Below are positions 20,431 to 30,498 of a DNA stretch of 64,000 nucleotides, one piece after another. The position numbers were made by a program, and so were the translations under genes. The stretch is from assembly GCF_905171775.1 (NCBI RefSeq), contig NC_053491.1:339257841-339321840 (forward strand). The letters are read 5' to 3'. Origin of the DNA: Rana temporaria (lineage: Eukaryota; Chordata; Amphibia; Anura; Ranidae). Positions within the stretch are counted from its first letter, which is position 1; every line of letters starts with the position of its first letter. The notes under the pieces were generated by a model. The model was not told the origin of the DNA. It saw nothing but the letters and a program-made list of their open reading frames with translations, and ran no database searches.

Positions 20431-20748
20431 TCACTTATTGGTCTTCCTTGCAGCCTTACTTCCACGACTTCCTCCACGGCCCCTTGCAGGTGGTGAAAAT
20501 GTGGCAGCAGGAGGAGGAGGAGGCTGGGCAGGGTCACTGAGTTGTGTGTTCTCAGTCAGCAGGCCCCTTCTTCCCCTCTGAATCACAGAGGCAAATATAT
20601 CCTCTGCCAGGGCCCGTTTTCGCTCATCCATTTTTTGCAGCTGGTCAGCAAGGTAGGTGCTGTAGCCCTCAACAGGGTTAAGGGGGACCCTCATGATGGA
20701 AGCTGCCTCCCTAATGACCTGCAGACACTCCTCCTCCAGCTGGGACAT
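20431..20748 (-). CDS. MADF-partner (exon-2-like) protein of a Harbinger element
   Basis: 105 codons from ATG 20748. QVIREAASIMRVPLNPVEGY aligns with MIQEASAIMRAPLNPTEAF in exon 2 of the MADF gene at 1170, and the proline-rich then basic tail (PPPPPAATFSPPARGRG; KAARKTNK) is also shared. It starts only 19 bp after the transposase stop at 20768, in the same direction. An upstream MADF exon in this orientation is not seen, so it may be the remnant of a spliced gene. The frame is intact. Role unknown; in this family it could dimerise or bind the transposase. Confidence 0.5.
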   Translation of the reverse strand: MSQLEEECLQVIREAASIMRVPLNPVEGYSTYLADQLQKMDERKRALAEDIFASVIQRGRRGLLTENTQLSDPAQPPPPPAATFSPPARGRGGSRGSKAARKTNK

Positions 20749-20767
20749 GTGCCTCGGTCTTTTTTGT

Positions 20768-21488
20768 TTATTTTTTAAAAGTAATATGGTCTAGCATAGC
20801 AATGGCCCCCCTACCCGTGAAGTACTCTACATATCTATCACGGGCATCTCGAGCAGTTCGGGGAGCCAAGCCAGTACGGCCAGTGTCCAGGCTAGTCAGG
20901 TTCTCAGATGATTGTCTGGCCTCAGGCCCAATGTTGGAAAGCTAGATCTCTGAATGCCTGTGCAAATAATTATGAAAAATGAAGCAGGTAAAAATGACAG
21001 TGTTCAGTTTATATTCCGCAATGTGTATGGCTGTCTGGAACAGGCGAAACCGGCTGGCCATTATCCCGAAGGCATTCTCGACAACCCTCCGGGCTCTGGG
21101 GAAACGGCCTCATGAGGTGTGGTCCCAGGCCAAAAGCTTCATCCGCGACAAACACGAAAAGGAGTCCCTCCACATTGTCTTCATCCCGTGGCAGTGCCAG
21201 GCTACCAGTCTGGAGACATTGGGCAAACTCCGTCTGCGCAAATACTCCGCCGTCGGACATCTGGCCGTTCTTCCCCACGTCCACGTACAAAAACTCGTAC
21301 TGTGCCAACACCGCCACCATCAACACAATACTATGAAAACCTTTGTAGTTGAAATAATATGACCCCGAACGGGGTATTGGCACTATGCAGAGGTGTTTTC
21401 CATCTCTTGCCCCTCCGCAGTTAGAGAAGTCCCACTGCTGGGCCAATTGGGAAGCCACAGTCTGCCTTTCCTGTGGCGTGGAAGGAAA
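20768..21488 (-). pseudogene. PIF/Harbinger DDE transposase, 3' exon, decayed
   Basis: On the minus strand an acceptor TTTGACTCCACAG precedes the exon at 21488. The DDE superfamily blocks follow: FSNCGGARDGKH (first Asp), VDVGKNGQMSDGGVF (second Asp) and FVADEAFGL (Glu). Near 21085-21100 a small deletion shifts the frame: HLMRPFP runs straight into RARRVVENAFGIMASRFRLF in another frame. An in-frame TAG sits at 20944-20942 after HNYLHRHSEI, yet the frame continues through RDRYVEYFTGRGAIAML to TAA at 20768. So catalytic residues survive but the protein is broken twice. The first exon is not recognised to the right. Confidence 0.85.
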
Positions 21489-22499
21489 CTGTGGAGTCAA
21501 ACAAAAATAAAAATTAGTACTTTGGCACATAAACATTGCAATCACAATACAAAAGACATCCTTGTCCAACATCAGTATAACATTTATTAGTGGAGTGAGA
21601 ATTTCATGCCAAAACTAAAATAGGCCCACTTATCAGACTCCTCACCCCTCTGATGGGCTATTAAACATTTTAAGGGGGGGGGGGTGTTCTAGCTGAGTTT
21701 GGGCCCAGAAAAAAATAACCTCTAGCACTCGGCCTAAATTGAATGTGAAAATAAAAATGGGGCACATTTTAAGGGGGGGGGGGGGTAGAACTACAATGGA
21801 GCAGACAAAAAACAAGTTGGAAACAGACTAGGCTAGGTGTGTTTGGGCCTAGGATAGCATGCTGGACAGGTTAGTGAAGGGAAATATGCATGGAGGCCAA
21901 AAACGAGCAATGAAAGCTTACAACATTCATGGGGACAAAGGGGACATTCACAGCATATTACAATCATGGTAATTAGGGAATGGTGCAAGAAATACAAAAC
22001 ATTAGCATACATTAAAGACATGTGAAAGGAGACAACTTGCCTTAATATAGACCTTCTGCATCACTTGTATGATGGCAGAACACTTAAAACAGAAAGCAAC
22101 CAAGTACAGCAAGGCCTGTAAAGAACGAACTTAAAAACAGAAATCGAGTGGACAGGAACGCACTGCAAAACAGATACGACCTGACTGCAAGCACTGAAAG
22201 ACAGATACGAACCCACAAGCACAAACTGAACCCTGCAAAGCACGGAGACTGAAAAGCGCGAATTGGCTCTAATCAAACTTTTACTAACACGCTGTAACAC
22301 GGAATCAGCAAAAGCAGCCCCAAGTGTGGCGCCATTGGATTTGACCTTCCCCTTTATAGTGCCGTCGTTCTCACATGATCGTTTTTTTAACCGATGGTGT
22401 GTAGGCGCAACTGACCATTAGACAGCTTCATCGGTTAACCGATGAAAACGGTCCACCAGACCGTTTTCATCGGATGGACCGATCGTGTGTACAGGGCAC

Positions 22500-23395
22500 T
22501 GTCCATTGTGCGTTTCTGAAACTTTTTTTGACTAATATTTTTTTACAACTCTCAGCGGCGGCCCGATGTACAGTAGGTCTCTGTGGGATCCATCTATCAT
22601 TAAGTCTTAGGCCAGATGCAGATACTCACACAGTAAGACATATGTTATTATACTTTCTGCATCTGTTATATAAAAGCCCTTCATGGCCTTGTGTACGTAT
22701 TTTTATTCCCTCCTGTTTAACCTGATGGTTTAATGGACCCCAGCTGTTGGGGAATAATCACCTACACCTCCGGTTATCTTCTATTTCCAGAATAATGCAT
22801 GTTCTTCTAGGATCTAGTCTTCTGGTTGAATCACGTACATGTAAAATCTACCGTTTGGTAATTGAAGCAAGTTTATCAAATATATGACATATGTAAAAAC
22901 TTTTATTTCATTTAAAAACATATAGCACATGACTTATTACTGAGAACTTCACATTGAATAACATCTATCACCCTGATGCTTAGATCGGAGCAAAAAAATA
23001 AATAAAAAGAAATAGCTGTGTGTTTTTTTAAAGAAAACTTCTTTAGGTTTAAGACAGTCATACATAGATTGAAATTCGGGCCAGTTCAGCAAGGCAGGCT
23101 GATTGTACAACCAACCAATCAGTTTTTCCTTGTTCGATCAGCGCTGCCGGCTATAGTGTATTGTGACGGCAGGGGATACAAAGGCTCAGCAGGGAGGATT
23201 CCCCCATCCACATTGAATGTGTGATTGGGAGTGTTCTGCCTCCAGCTTGATATTTATTAACCTCTTCTGCTCCTGAAGGTTTACCCCCTGGTCACTCCCG
23301 CACGGGAGTTTTCTTCCCGGCAAGGTCCGGCTGTGTCTGCTGGATCTTTAGCCGGGCATTCACAGCGTCTGCGCTGCTGACGTCAGCGGTTGCAT
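22500..23395. other. Unassigned sequence
   Basis: No gene or transposon end recognised. AT-rich DNA with scattered T and A runs. The last 130 bp may be the degraded left part of the TTAA element that follows. Confidence 0.4.
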
Positions 23396-23399
23396 GCAA

Positions 23400-23512
23400 A
23401 GTGAATATCTCCAAAACCATACAGGTTCAGGAGATATTCATTATACCTACAGGTAAGTCTTTTTATAGGCTTACCTGTAGGAAAAAAAATTTAAGTGGGT
23501 ATACAACCACTC
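23400..23512. mobile_element. TTAA element fragment, related to 4190-4640
   Basis: Shares GTGAATATCTCC, AGGAGATATTC, ACCTACAGGTAAG, AGGCTTACCTGTAGG and the right end GGGTATACAACCACT with the element at 4190. The left part is missing or too diverged to place. Confidence 0.65.
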
Positions 23513-23699
23513 TAATAAAATAAAAAAAAAAACGACAATTTTGAAAAAATAACTATATTTTTTACTTTCTGCTATAAAACACATCCATTAAAAAAAAAAA
23601 AATGAATTTCTTCATCAATTTAGGCCAATATGTATTTTTGCTTAAAATAAATCCCAATAAGCGTATATTGATAGGTTTGCACAAAACTTATAGAATGGT

Positions 23700-24345
23700 C
23701 TATCTATCCGCCCGGCGTAACGTATCTCAGATATAATATGCCGCCGTAATTTAGGGCGCAAGTTCTGTATTCAGAAACAACTTGCGCCCTTAGTTATGTG
23801 GATGTGGATGATGTGGGCGTGTTTTATGTATATTAACTGTGACCCCGCCTATTTGAATTTTTTTACGAACGGCGCATGCGCCATTCGTGAAAAAATCCCA
23901 GTGCGCATGCTCGAAATTCCGACGCTAATCGTCATTGCTTTTGACGTGAACGTAAATTACGTCCAGCCCTATTCGCGAACGACTTACGCAAACAACGTAA
24001 AATTTTCAAAACTCGACGCGGGAACGACGGCCATACTTAACATAGGATACGCCTCATATAGCAGGGGTAACTATACGCCGAAAAAAGCCTAACGTAAACG
24101 GCGTAAAAAAATGCGCCGGCCGGACGTACGTTTCTGGATCGGCGTATCTAGCTCATTTGCATATTCCTCGCGTAAATATACAGGAAAGCGCCACCTAGCG
24201 GCCAGCGTAAATATGCAGCCTAAGACACTTACGCCTGTCGGATCTTAGGGAAATCTATGCGTAACTGATTCTATGAATCAGGCGCATAGATACGACCCCG
24301 CACACTCAGAGATACGACGTCGTATCTTCTATGTGAATCTACCCC
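23700..24345. mobile_element. Harbinger MITE, GGGCCAGATTCAC family, diverged
   Basis: The right end is ATACGACGTCGTATCTTC then GTGAATCTACCCC; the left end is degraded (CCGCCCGGCGTAACGTATCTC). The interior has the family hallmarks: AACTTGCGCCC with its inverse, GGCGCATGCGCCATTCGTG, AACGACGGCCATACTTAACA, and GCGTAACTGATTCTATGAATC. It lies inside another dispersed repeat whose sequence continues on both sides (TTATAGAATG left, GTGTCTATAAAC right). Confidence 0.75.
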
Positions 24346-25133
24346 ATAGTGTCTATAAACTATAGGAAATTTTTATGGAATTTTTAATTATTTATTTCTT
24401 TATTAGTAATGGCGGCGATCAGCGACTTATAGCGGGACTGCGACATTGTGGCGGACAAATCTGAGACTAAATAACACCTTTGACACTTTTTTGGGGACCA
24501 GTGCAGTGACACTAATACAGTGATGAGTGCTAAATACATCAGGGGCAATCAAATGGTTAAATGTGTTCCCTGGGAGTGCTTTCTAACTGTCTGTGTGGGG
24601 GGGGGGGCGGTTGCTTGTACTGTAAGAAGACAGAGACCCAGGAAACTAAATCAAAGAGAGAAGGGGTGATCACCATGTTACTGAACCCACAAAATCACCC
24701 ACTGAAATCACGTACAGGTACTTTTATAAATAGTTGCAGCTAAAATCTGTAAATGGGCCTTTACCATGAAGATAGTTGTAGAGTGGGCAATGGTTTTATA
24801 GCATCTGATGTTTTTTTGTTGTTGTTATTTGTGTCCTTATTGGGGACATTTATTAAAAAAAAGACCCAGACAACACATTACAGACTGACAATGTTATTAT
24901 TGATGTCTGTGACTTTCCGTCCCGATGACAACTGCTTTCATCATTTCTTGTATAAATGTCAAAAGGACAGGAAATGAGGGGAAATCTCCCCTTGACAGGT
25001 TCACAGACAGAAATAAACACTTGACAGAAATCTGAATTCCTCTCCACTCTATCCAAAACTGAAATAATTTGTGTGGAGTTATGTGTAAAGGCTTCATGTG
25101 CACAAGACGTTTTTACAACCTCTCCTGAACGAT
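24346..25133. other. Dispersed-repeat remnant and unassigned sequence
   Basis: 24360-24540 (TAATGGCGGCGATCAGCGAC, GCGGGACTGCGACATTG) looks like the inner part of a frog dispersed repeat that I remember but cannot name. A G-run lies at 24597. From 24750 on it is unique-looking, without a gene. Confidence 0.4.
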
Positions 25134-25652
25134 TTAACCACTTGCCGACCGCCAATGTAATTTTACATCAGCAGAATGGCGCGGCTGCGCAAAGGAACGT
25201 ACCTGTACTTCCCTGTGAATTTGCCGAAGTGCGGGCGCGCACGTGTCCGAGGGGCTCGCAGACTCGATGTCCGCCGGGTGCCCATAATCGTCTCAGGAAG
25301 CGGCAGAACAAGGAGATATAAACAAGGCATTTCCCTGTTCTGCCTAGTGACAGGACAGTGATTTTTTTTTACCAAAAATATGTAGAATTCATATCGGTCG
25401 AAACTGAGGAAGAAATTAGTTTTTTTATATATTTTTGAGGGATATTTATTATAGCAAAAAGTAAAAAATATTGCTTTTTTTTTTTCAAAATTGTCGCTCT
25501 ATTTTTGTTTATATGGGAAAAAAAGGAAGCCAATTTTGTTTGGGTGCAACGTCGCACGACCGTGCAATTGTCAGTTAAAGCAACGCAGTGCAGAATCACA
25601 AAAAATGGCCCGGTCATTGGGCAGCCAAATCCTCCGGGGCTGAAGTGGTTAA
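25134..25652. mobile_element. TTAA element, TTAACCACTTGCCGACC family (519 bp)
   Basis: Left TTAACCACTTGCCGACCGCC, right GGCTGAAGTGGTTAA, both ending in TTAA. It is a short internally deleted member of the family of the 33873-44429 element. No coding capacity. Confidence 0.8.
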
Positions 25653-26210
25653 CTTGACGGATAGTAACCCACATTTAAAATGTCCATTTTGCCACATTTA
25701 CATACCGCAAGTTACCACGTTTAGCGGCGTATAGAAGCATTTGGCGCTTGAAATGCCTCTAAACTCAGCTTCTGAACCCATTTTTTTGCGTTCCAAAAAA
25801 AGCCTCCAAACTCGACTGCCTAGAAATGACTGTAAATGACCCTGTGTACATGTACTGATAAGATAACATAAATGAGGAGTTCAGGAGCAGTAGAAAAAAA
25901 TGCCCAACTACTCCTAAACATCCGCACCACCAGCAGCAGTGTACATGAGGCTATTAATCAGAATATTTTCCTCTTGTTTAGATTAGGAAAGGGTTAGAAA
26001 ATCTGTCAGTTTTTTTTTTAAATGTCTCTTTTAGAGCTATAACATGAACAACAGGTGAGAGTAAATTTTCTGATAAGCACACTTGTTCTGGTTATGTCTG
26101 CTTGACAGGAAGTAAAGAGAATTTTTCCCAAAGGGGAAAGGAATGGCAGAAAATAAACTGACAAGGGTTTAAACCCTTCCCTTTTTTTTTTTTTTGCACT
26201 TTTAGCCTGG
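25653..26210. other. Unassigned sequence
   Basis: No gene seen. Ordinary AT-rich DNA with A and T runs near 25795, 26010 and 26185. Confidence 0.4.
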
Positions 26211-26218
26211 GTTCCAGT

Positions 26219-26972
26219 TAGTGGCGGCTGGTGCTCAAAATTTTGGGGGGGGGGGGCTCAAACAAACTGAAAAAAAAAACATCAATTGCAGCCACTGTGG
26301 CCATCAAATGCAGCCACTGTGCCCATAAAGCAGAGTCACTGTAACCATAAATTGCCGCCACTGTGCCATCAAACGCAGCTACTGTACCCATCAATTGCTG
26401 CCACTGTGCCCATCAATTGCCACCACTGTGCCCATCAATTGCTGCCAGTGTGCCCCATCAATTGCTGCCAGGGTGCCCCATCAATTGCTGCCAGGGTGCC
26501 CCATCAATTGCCGCCAGTGTGCCTCATCAATTGCCGCTACTGTGCCCCATCAAATGCTGCCAGTGTGCATCCTCCGCCCATCGTGCACTTACCTGTATCA
26601 TGTCACGGCGCTGTCCTCCGCTGTCCTCCGCACTCCGAGTTCTCTATGTCTTCTCCTGTCTTCTTCCCATCCTCTGCTATGATTGGACGCCTGATAGGCG
26701 TCCTCTGCTATAATTGGACACCTGATAGGCATCAAATCACAGCGCCTGTCGCTTCAGCCAATCAGGTGACAGGCGGGTCAGTGTTAGGAAAGCGATTTAT
26801 TCGATTCCCTAACACAACACTGAGTAAACAGCAAAAGCACAGCATTGCGCCCAATGCCTATGGCTCTAATCAGGATGCCTATTAGAGCCCACAAATCTAT
26901 CTATTGGTGATAGACAGGTGGCAGGAGAGAGAGGGCAGCGCTCCTGCGCCCTTTATGAACGCACCGCCACTG
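26219..26972. mobile_element. hAT element with 23-bp minisatellite
   Basis: Left TAGTGGCGGCTGGTGC, right GCACCGCCACTG; flanks GTTCCAGT and CTTTTAGT agree at 5 of 8 bases, so an old 8-bp duplication is plausible. 26283-26570 is a tandem array of CATCAATTGCCGCCACTGTGCC, nearly the unit found in the hAT element at 4660. In both elements the array is followed by a (T/C)ACTTACCTG motif. No transposase. Confidence 0.7.
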
Positions 26973-26980
26973 CTTTTAGT

Positions 26981-27771
26981 GCACTATAACAGCTGCAGCA
27001 TGATGCGATTTTCAGTGCATTTTTGTAGTGACATTGCATGTTTTTTGGGGGATTCCCTCCCGGAGAGCTATTGTCTTCTGACAGCGGGAGGTTTCCCAGC
27101 CATTAGAATACAATGATCATTGCATGCGGCTATAGCCACCAGGACTGATCACATTAAAAAATCAGACAAGATGATTGTACTGAAGTTGATTAATGGATCG
27201 ACTCCAGTACAACCAGCCTGCCCATACATGGATGGACATTTGGCCAGTCCCTGCTAGTGTGTATGAAATATTTCCATTACTCAATTGCAAAAATAAATAA
27301 AACATTTTTTTTTAACACTAAACAAAGCAAAAAACTTCAGAAAACATATAAAAAAAGGTATTATTCCATATACAGCATGAATAGCGTTACCTTGCGCTTC
27401 TAAGATGGATTCCGCTGTCACCTTGTCAGCCCCCAAAGACTGCGAGTTAATAAATTAGCCGGTCCACGGAAATGCAGCTATTCAGCCCAGGCTCCAGTAA
27501 TCTAGATAAAAGGGTTAATAAATGACAATGACATTCACGTAGCCAGGATGCAGGAATTTCTTTATGTGCATATCGCTAACAATTTATATGTGTTGCCTCT
27601 TATTTTTAATATTTCACTCAAGCTGAATTATGAGCCTTTTATTGCATTAGGATTCTAAAATAGGGAAGCCGGTTTGCTTGCTGAATAACAGATGTATTAT
27701 ATTGCTGCGTGGAAATATTTTCTTGCAGAAGTTAAAATGACACTAATGCGGCAGTATTAACCCTTTTTTTT
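26981..27771. other. Unique sequence, possible conserved non-coding DNA
   Basis: No ORF and no repeat signature. The stretch 27400-27750 is high-complexity, moderately AT-rich, and free of simple repeats, with short AT-rich motifs of the sort found in vertebrate enhancers (TTTATTGCATTAGGATTC; CTCAAGCTGAATTATGAGCC). This is a texture-based guess. Confidence 0.25.
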
Positions 27772-27927
27772 TGGCGGGATAGCAACGCTATTTTTAGTGC
27801 CGCTATACCATGGTTTTTACCGCGATATTTGGCCGCTAGCGGTGTGGTTTTAACCCCCGCTAGCGGCCAAATATCGATGTAAAAACCATGGTATAGCGGC
27901 ACTAAAAATAGCGTTGCTATGCCGCCA
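27772..27927. repeat. Long hairpin: 71-bp arms, 14-bp loop
   Basis: Arms 27772-27842 and 27857-27927 are inverse copies with only a few mismatches, including GCTATACCATGGTTTTTAC and GGCCGCTAGCGG. The right flank AGTGTGAAAGGGGCCTTA resembles a MITE terminus (compare CCAGTGTGAACCGGGTCTAA at 58705), but the left flank is degraded. Probably a fold-back MITE. Confidence 0.85.
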
Positions 27928-27929
27928 GC

Positions 27930-28714
27930 GCACCTCCTGCGCCCAGTGTGAAAGGGGCCTTAGTCAATGGAGAACGAACATAGGATGTAGGGACAACCTT
28001 ATGTGCTACATAACCCTTCTGAAGCCAGGGCCTTTCCTGATTGGGGTGTACATCCTCCCTGATAAAATGCTTCTTTCTTCCATGGTCCAGCTACAAATTC
28101 ACTTATCTTCATACACACCGCAGTGAGAATTTACAACAGCATATATATTGGAAAATTTGTTGTATGTCAGCAAAAAAATGTGTTTTGAATTTATGCAATA
28201 ACCACTTACAAGCTCCTTTATAACAGCGGATGTTTCTGTGGTATACTGATATTCACGGTGCTTGTACCATGTACTTTTCTCACTGTAATCAATAAATAAA
28301 TACATGTACAAATAAGGAAAAAAAAAAAGAATCTTTCTTCGGACAAGCATATGAATAAATGATCATGCCAGAATAACAAATCGGCAAAGCTGCAGCTGAG
28401 AAAGTGACACTACTAAACAATATTCTTATTCTCCAAAAAATTATCAATATACAGTACATCCAAGATTTAATGAATCTGTAATCTATTTTTCATTAAAAGG
28501 AAAAGTATGACCAAAGCTCTTGTAGTGGGTGCCACCTGCCGCCTCTGTCCTCCTCATACTCGCCAGCAGACTCTTCACCCGAAGACAGTCGGATCGACTT
28601 TCTAAGCCGAGGAAAAACTACAGGGAGGAGCAGGCATGTCAGGAGAAAGAGGAGATTAGCCGGGAGCCTGGGAAAAGAAAGAGGAGGAGGGTGTGTGACC
28701 CAGGAGAGAGGAGA
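27930..28714. other. Unassigned sequence left of the fold-back
   Basis: AT-rich unique-looking DNA to 28500. From 28503 a GC- and purine-rich stretch (GGAGGAGGGTGTGTGACCCAG) is the outer flank of the fold-back element. Its minus-strand open frame (28493-28858) has no known domain. Confidence 0.35.
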
Positions 28715-28967
28715 GCATGTCTGAGGGGACAGAGTGAGGAGAGTTGGCTGAGCGGGAGAGAGATAAGAAGCCTCAAAAAGCCCCTTTGCTGTGCCACAGT
28801 CGACACCCAACAGAGGACAGGAGTGGTGAGGTGACAGTACTGTGTGGTGGAACTCCACCTAAGGGAGAGAGAGAGCCACGCTTTTCCTGAGACTACCGGG
28901 AGAGTGCTGCCAGGAGACTGAGGGGAGCCAGGAACAGTGAAATATATAGCAGATGATGGACTTTATA

Positions 28968-29960
28968 TAAAGCAGTGGTGAATTTGCGCTTCCCTTTGAG
29001 TAAAATAATAAACACAACCAAAGACACAATCTAATGGTGAAAGAACAAGGGGTTAATTACCAATATAGGCAGGACAACACCTGCTAATTAGCCACAATGG
29101 TGTTTAAATTAAATAAATAATAATGGGACAGAGAAAACTCTGATAATGTGCTGCTATTTGTAAAAACTGTTGAATTAGGCAGAAATAGCCAAGAAAAATA
29201 GGGACAAATGTAGCGCAACCCCCAATGTGAATAAATAAAGGAAACAGTGTATATTGTGGTGTATCTTCCAAATGATGTGAAAAACAAACAAATGTGTGAA
29301 GTCCACTGAATGTGAAGGAAGTTCACTCGATCACTGTTCAAAGGATAGCAGGTTTTCCAACAGTAATATTACACTGAGCAAAAGTGACAAGAAAATAAAT
29401 AAAATAAATGAACAGTGGATGAGTCAACTAGGACAAACTATCAAAATGTTTTAAAACACATGTAGTCCACTGATAATGAGTGAGAGCGCTGAGTGACCCC
29501 TCAAAGACACGGCTAGATTCTCCACACTTAGTACAGCTTGAATATGCAGAAATAGGGATATAATAATCCGGGCTGTGCGGCCCCTTACCAGAACGGATGG
29601 ATCTCTATGACAAGAGATCATATAGGCATACGGTAAGGGTTTCTTTATACCGGTATAAAGAAACCCTTCCCTATTTCTGCATATTCAAGCTGTACTAAGT
29701 GTGGAGAATCTAGCCGTGTCTTTGAGGGGTCACTCAGCTCTCTCACTCATTATCAGTGGACTACATGTGTTTTAAAACATTTTGATAGTTTGTCCTAGTT
29801 GACTCATCCACTGTTCATTTATTTTATTTATTTTCTTGTCACTTTTGCTCAGTGTAATATTACTGTTGGAAAACCTGCTATCCTTTGAACAGTGATCGAG
29901 TGAACTTCCTTCACATTCAGTGGACTTCACACATTTGTTTGTTTTTCACATCATTTGGAA
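28968..29960. mobile_element. 993-bp insertion, largely a hairpin, 13-bp target duplication
   Basis: It is flanked by GATGGACTTTATA on both sides (28955-28967, 29961-29973), and removing it rejoins the fold-back arm as confirmed by the intact right arm. Its left 297 bp are single copy. The rest is an inverted repeat with 292-bp arms (29265-29557, 29669-29960). In the centre is a perfect 34-bp palindrome, half-site AAGGGTTTCTTTATACC (29635-29668). Duplications of 13 bp with an inverted internal copy suggest retrotransposition with twin priming, or a Penelope-like element. Confidence 0.8.
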
Positions 29961-30352
29961 GATGGACTTTATAGGCATATTATAATAAAAATTGTATATT
30001 TATTAAAAGAAGGACATATAAATTGTTTAAAAACACATAAGTGACAATTAGGGCCATTCCTAAGAGGGCCTAAGAACACAAAATGTCATAATACAACACC
30101 TACAACCAAAAGTACAGTAAATTGAAGCGGAGGACTAGAAAGTCACTTCCTACTAATAACTGTTAAACAACCCCTATGCCTATGGTTTGTAGAAGGCGAT
30201 GTATCATGTGAAACTCAGCTCGACATGTTGCGCGTTATTGAAAAAAAAGTTTCTTCAGGAGCTTTTGGCGAGTTATTTCAAACGTAGAGGGAAAAGAGAA
30301 ACAGGCGGAGGGTATACCAATAGTCAGAGGTACAATCAGTTCTCTTCTATGC

Positions 30353-30498
30353 AGGTTTGAATACAAGAAAGGGCTGGGACAGCCGCACTCCAAAAAAAAC
30401 TTCTCCTTTTATTAAAAATGGATCACAAAATACATGCCACGGCCAAAAACAGAACAAAAAACTGACGCGTTTCGCACTGTATCTCAGTGCTTATTCAT
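30353..30498 (-). mobile_element. Short retroelement, 146 bp, 15-bp target duplication
   Basis: Perfect 15-bp duplications AGTTCTCTTCTATGC flank it (30338-30352, 30499-30513). Read on the minus strand it begins ATGAATAAGCACTG, forms a 6-bp hairpin (GCACTG, loop AGATA, CAGTGC), and continues GAAACGCGTCAG. Such a hairpin followed by GAAAC resembles stem II and core of the hammerhead motifs in Penelope-like elements, although CTGATGA is not intact. The other end is TTGTATTCAAACCT. The family is uncertain. Confidence 0.65.

Larger units (their letters stand above)
20200..22498 (-). mobile_element. Harbinger element with decayed transposase (left end unclear)
   Basis: It contains, from the right end inward, a terminal part ending CGATCGTGTGTACAGGGCA, a DDE transposase exon (minus), a partner gene (minus) and a convergent MADF fragment (plus). 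The right 180 bp share GGCGCCATTGGATTTGACC and CCCCTTTATAGTGCCGTCGT with the CGTACACACGA MITEs, making it their coding relative. The left terminus is missing next to the LTR-like repeat. Confidence 0.75.

Noticed and set aside
28493..28858. 121-codon minus-strand frame left of the fold-back
   Set aside because: Low-complexity Leu/Ser/Pro content from a purine-rich stretch; no homology seen.
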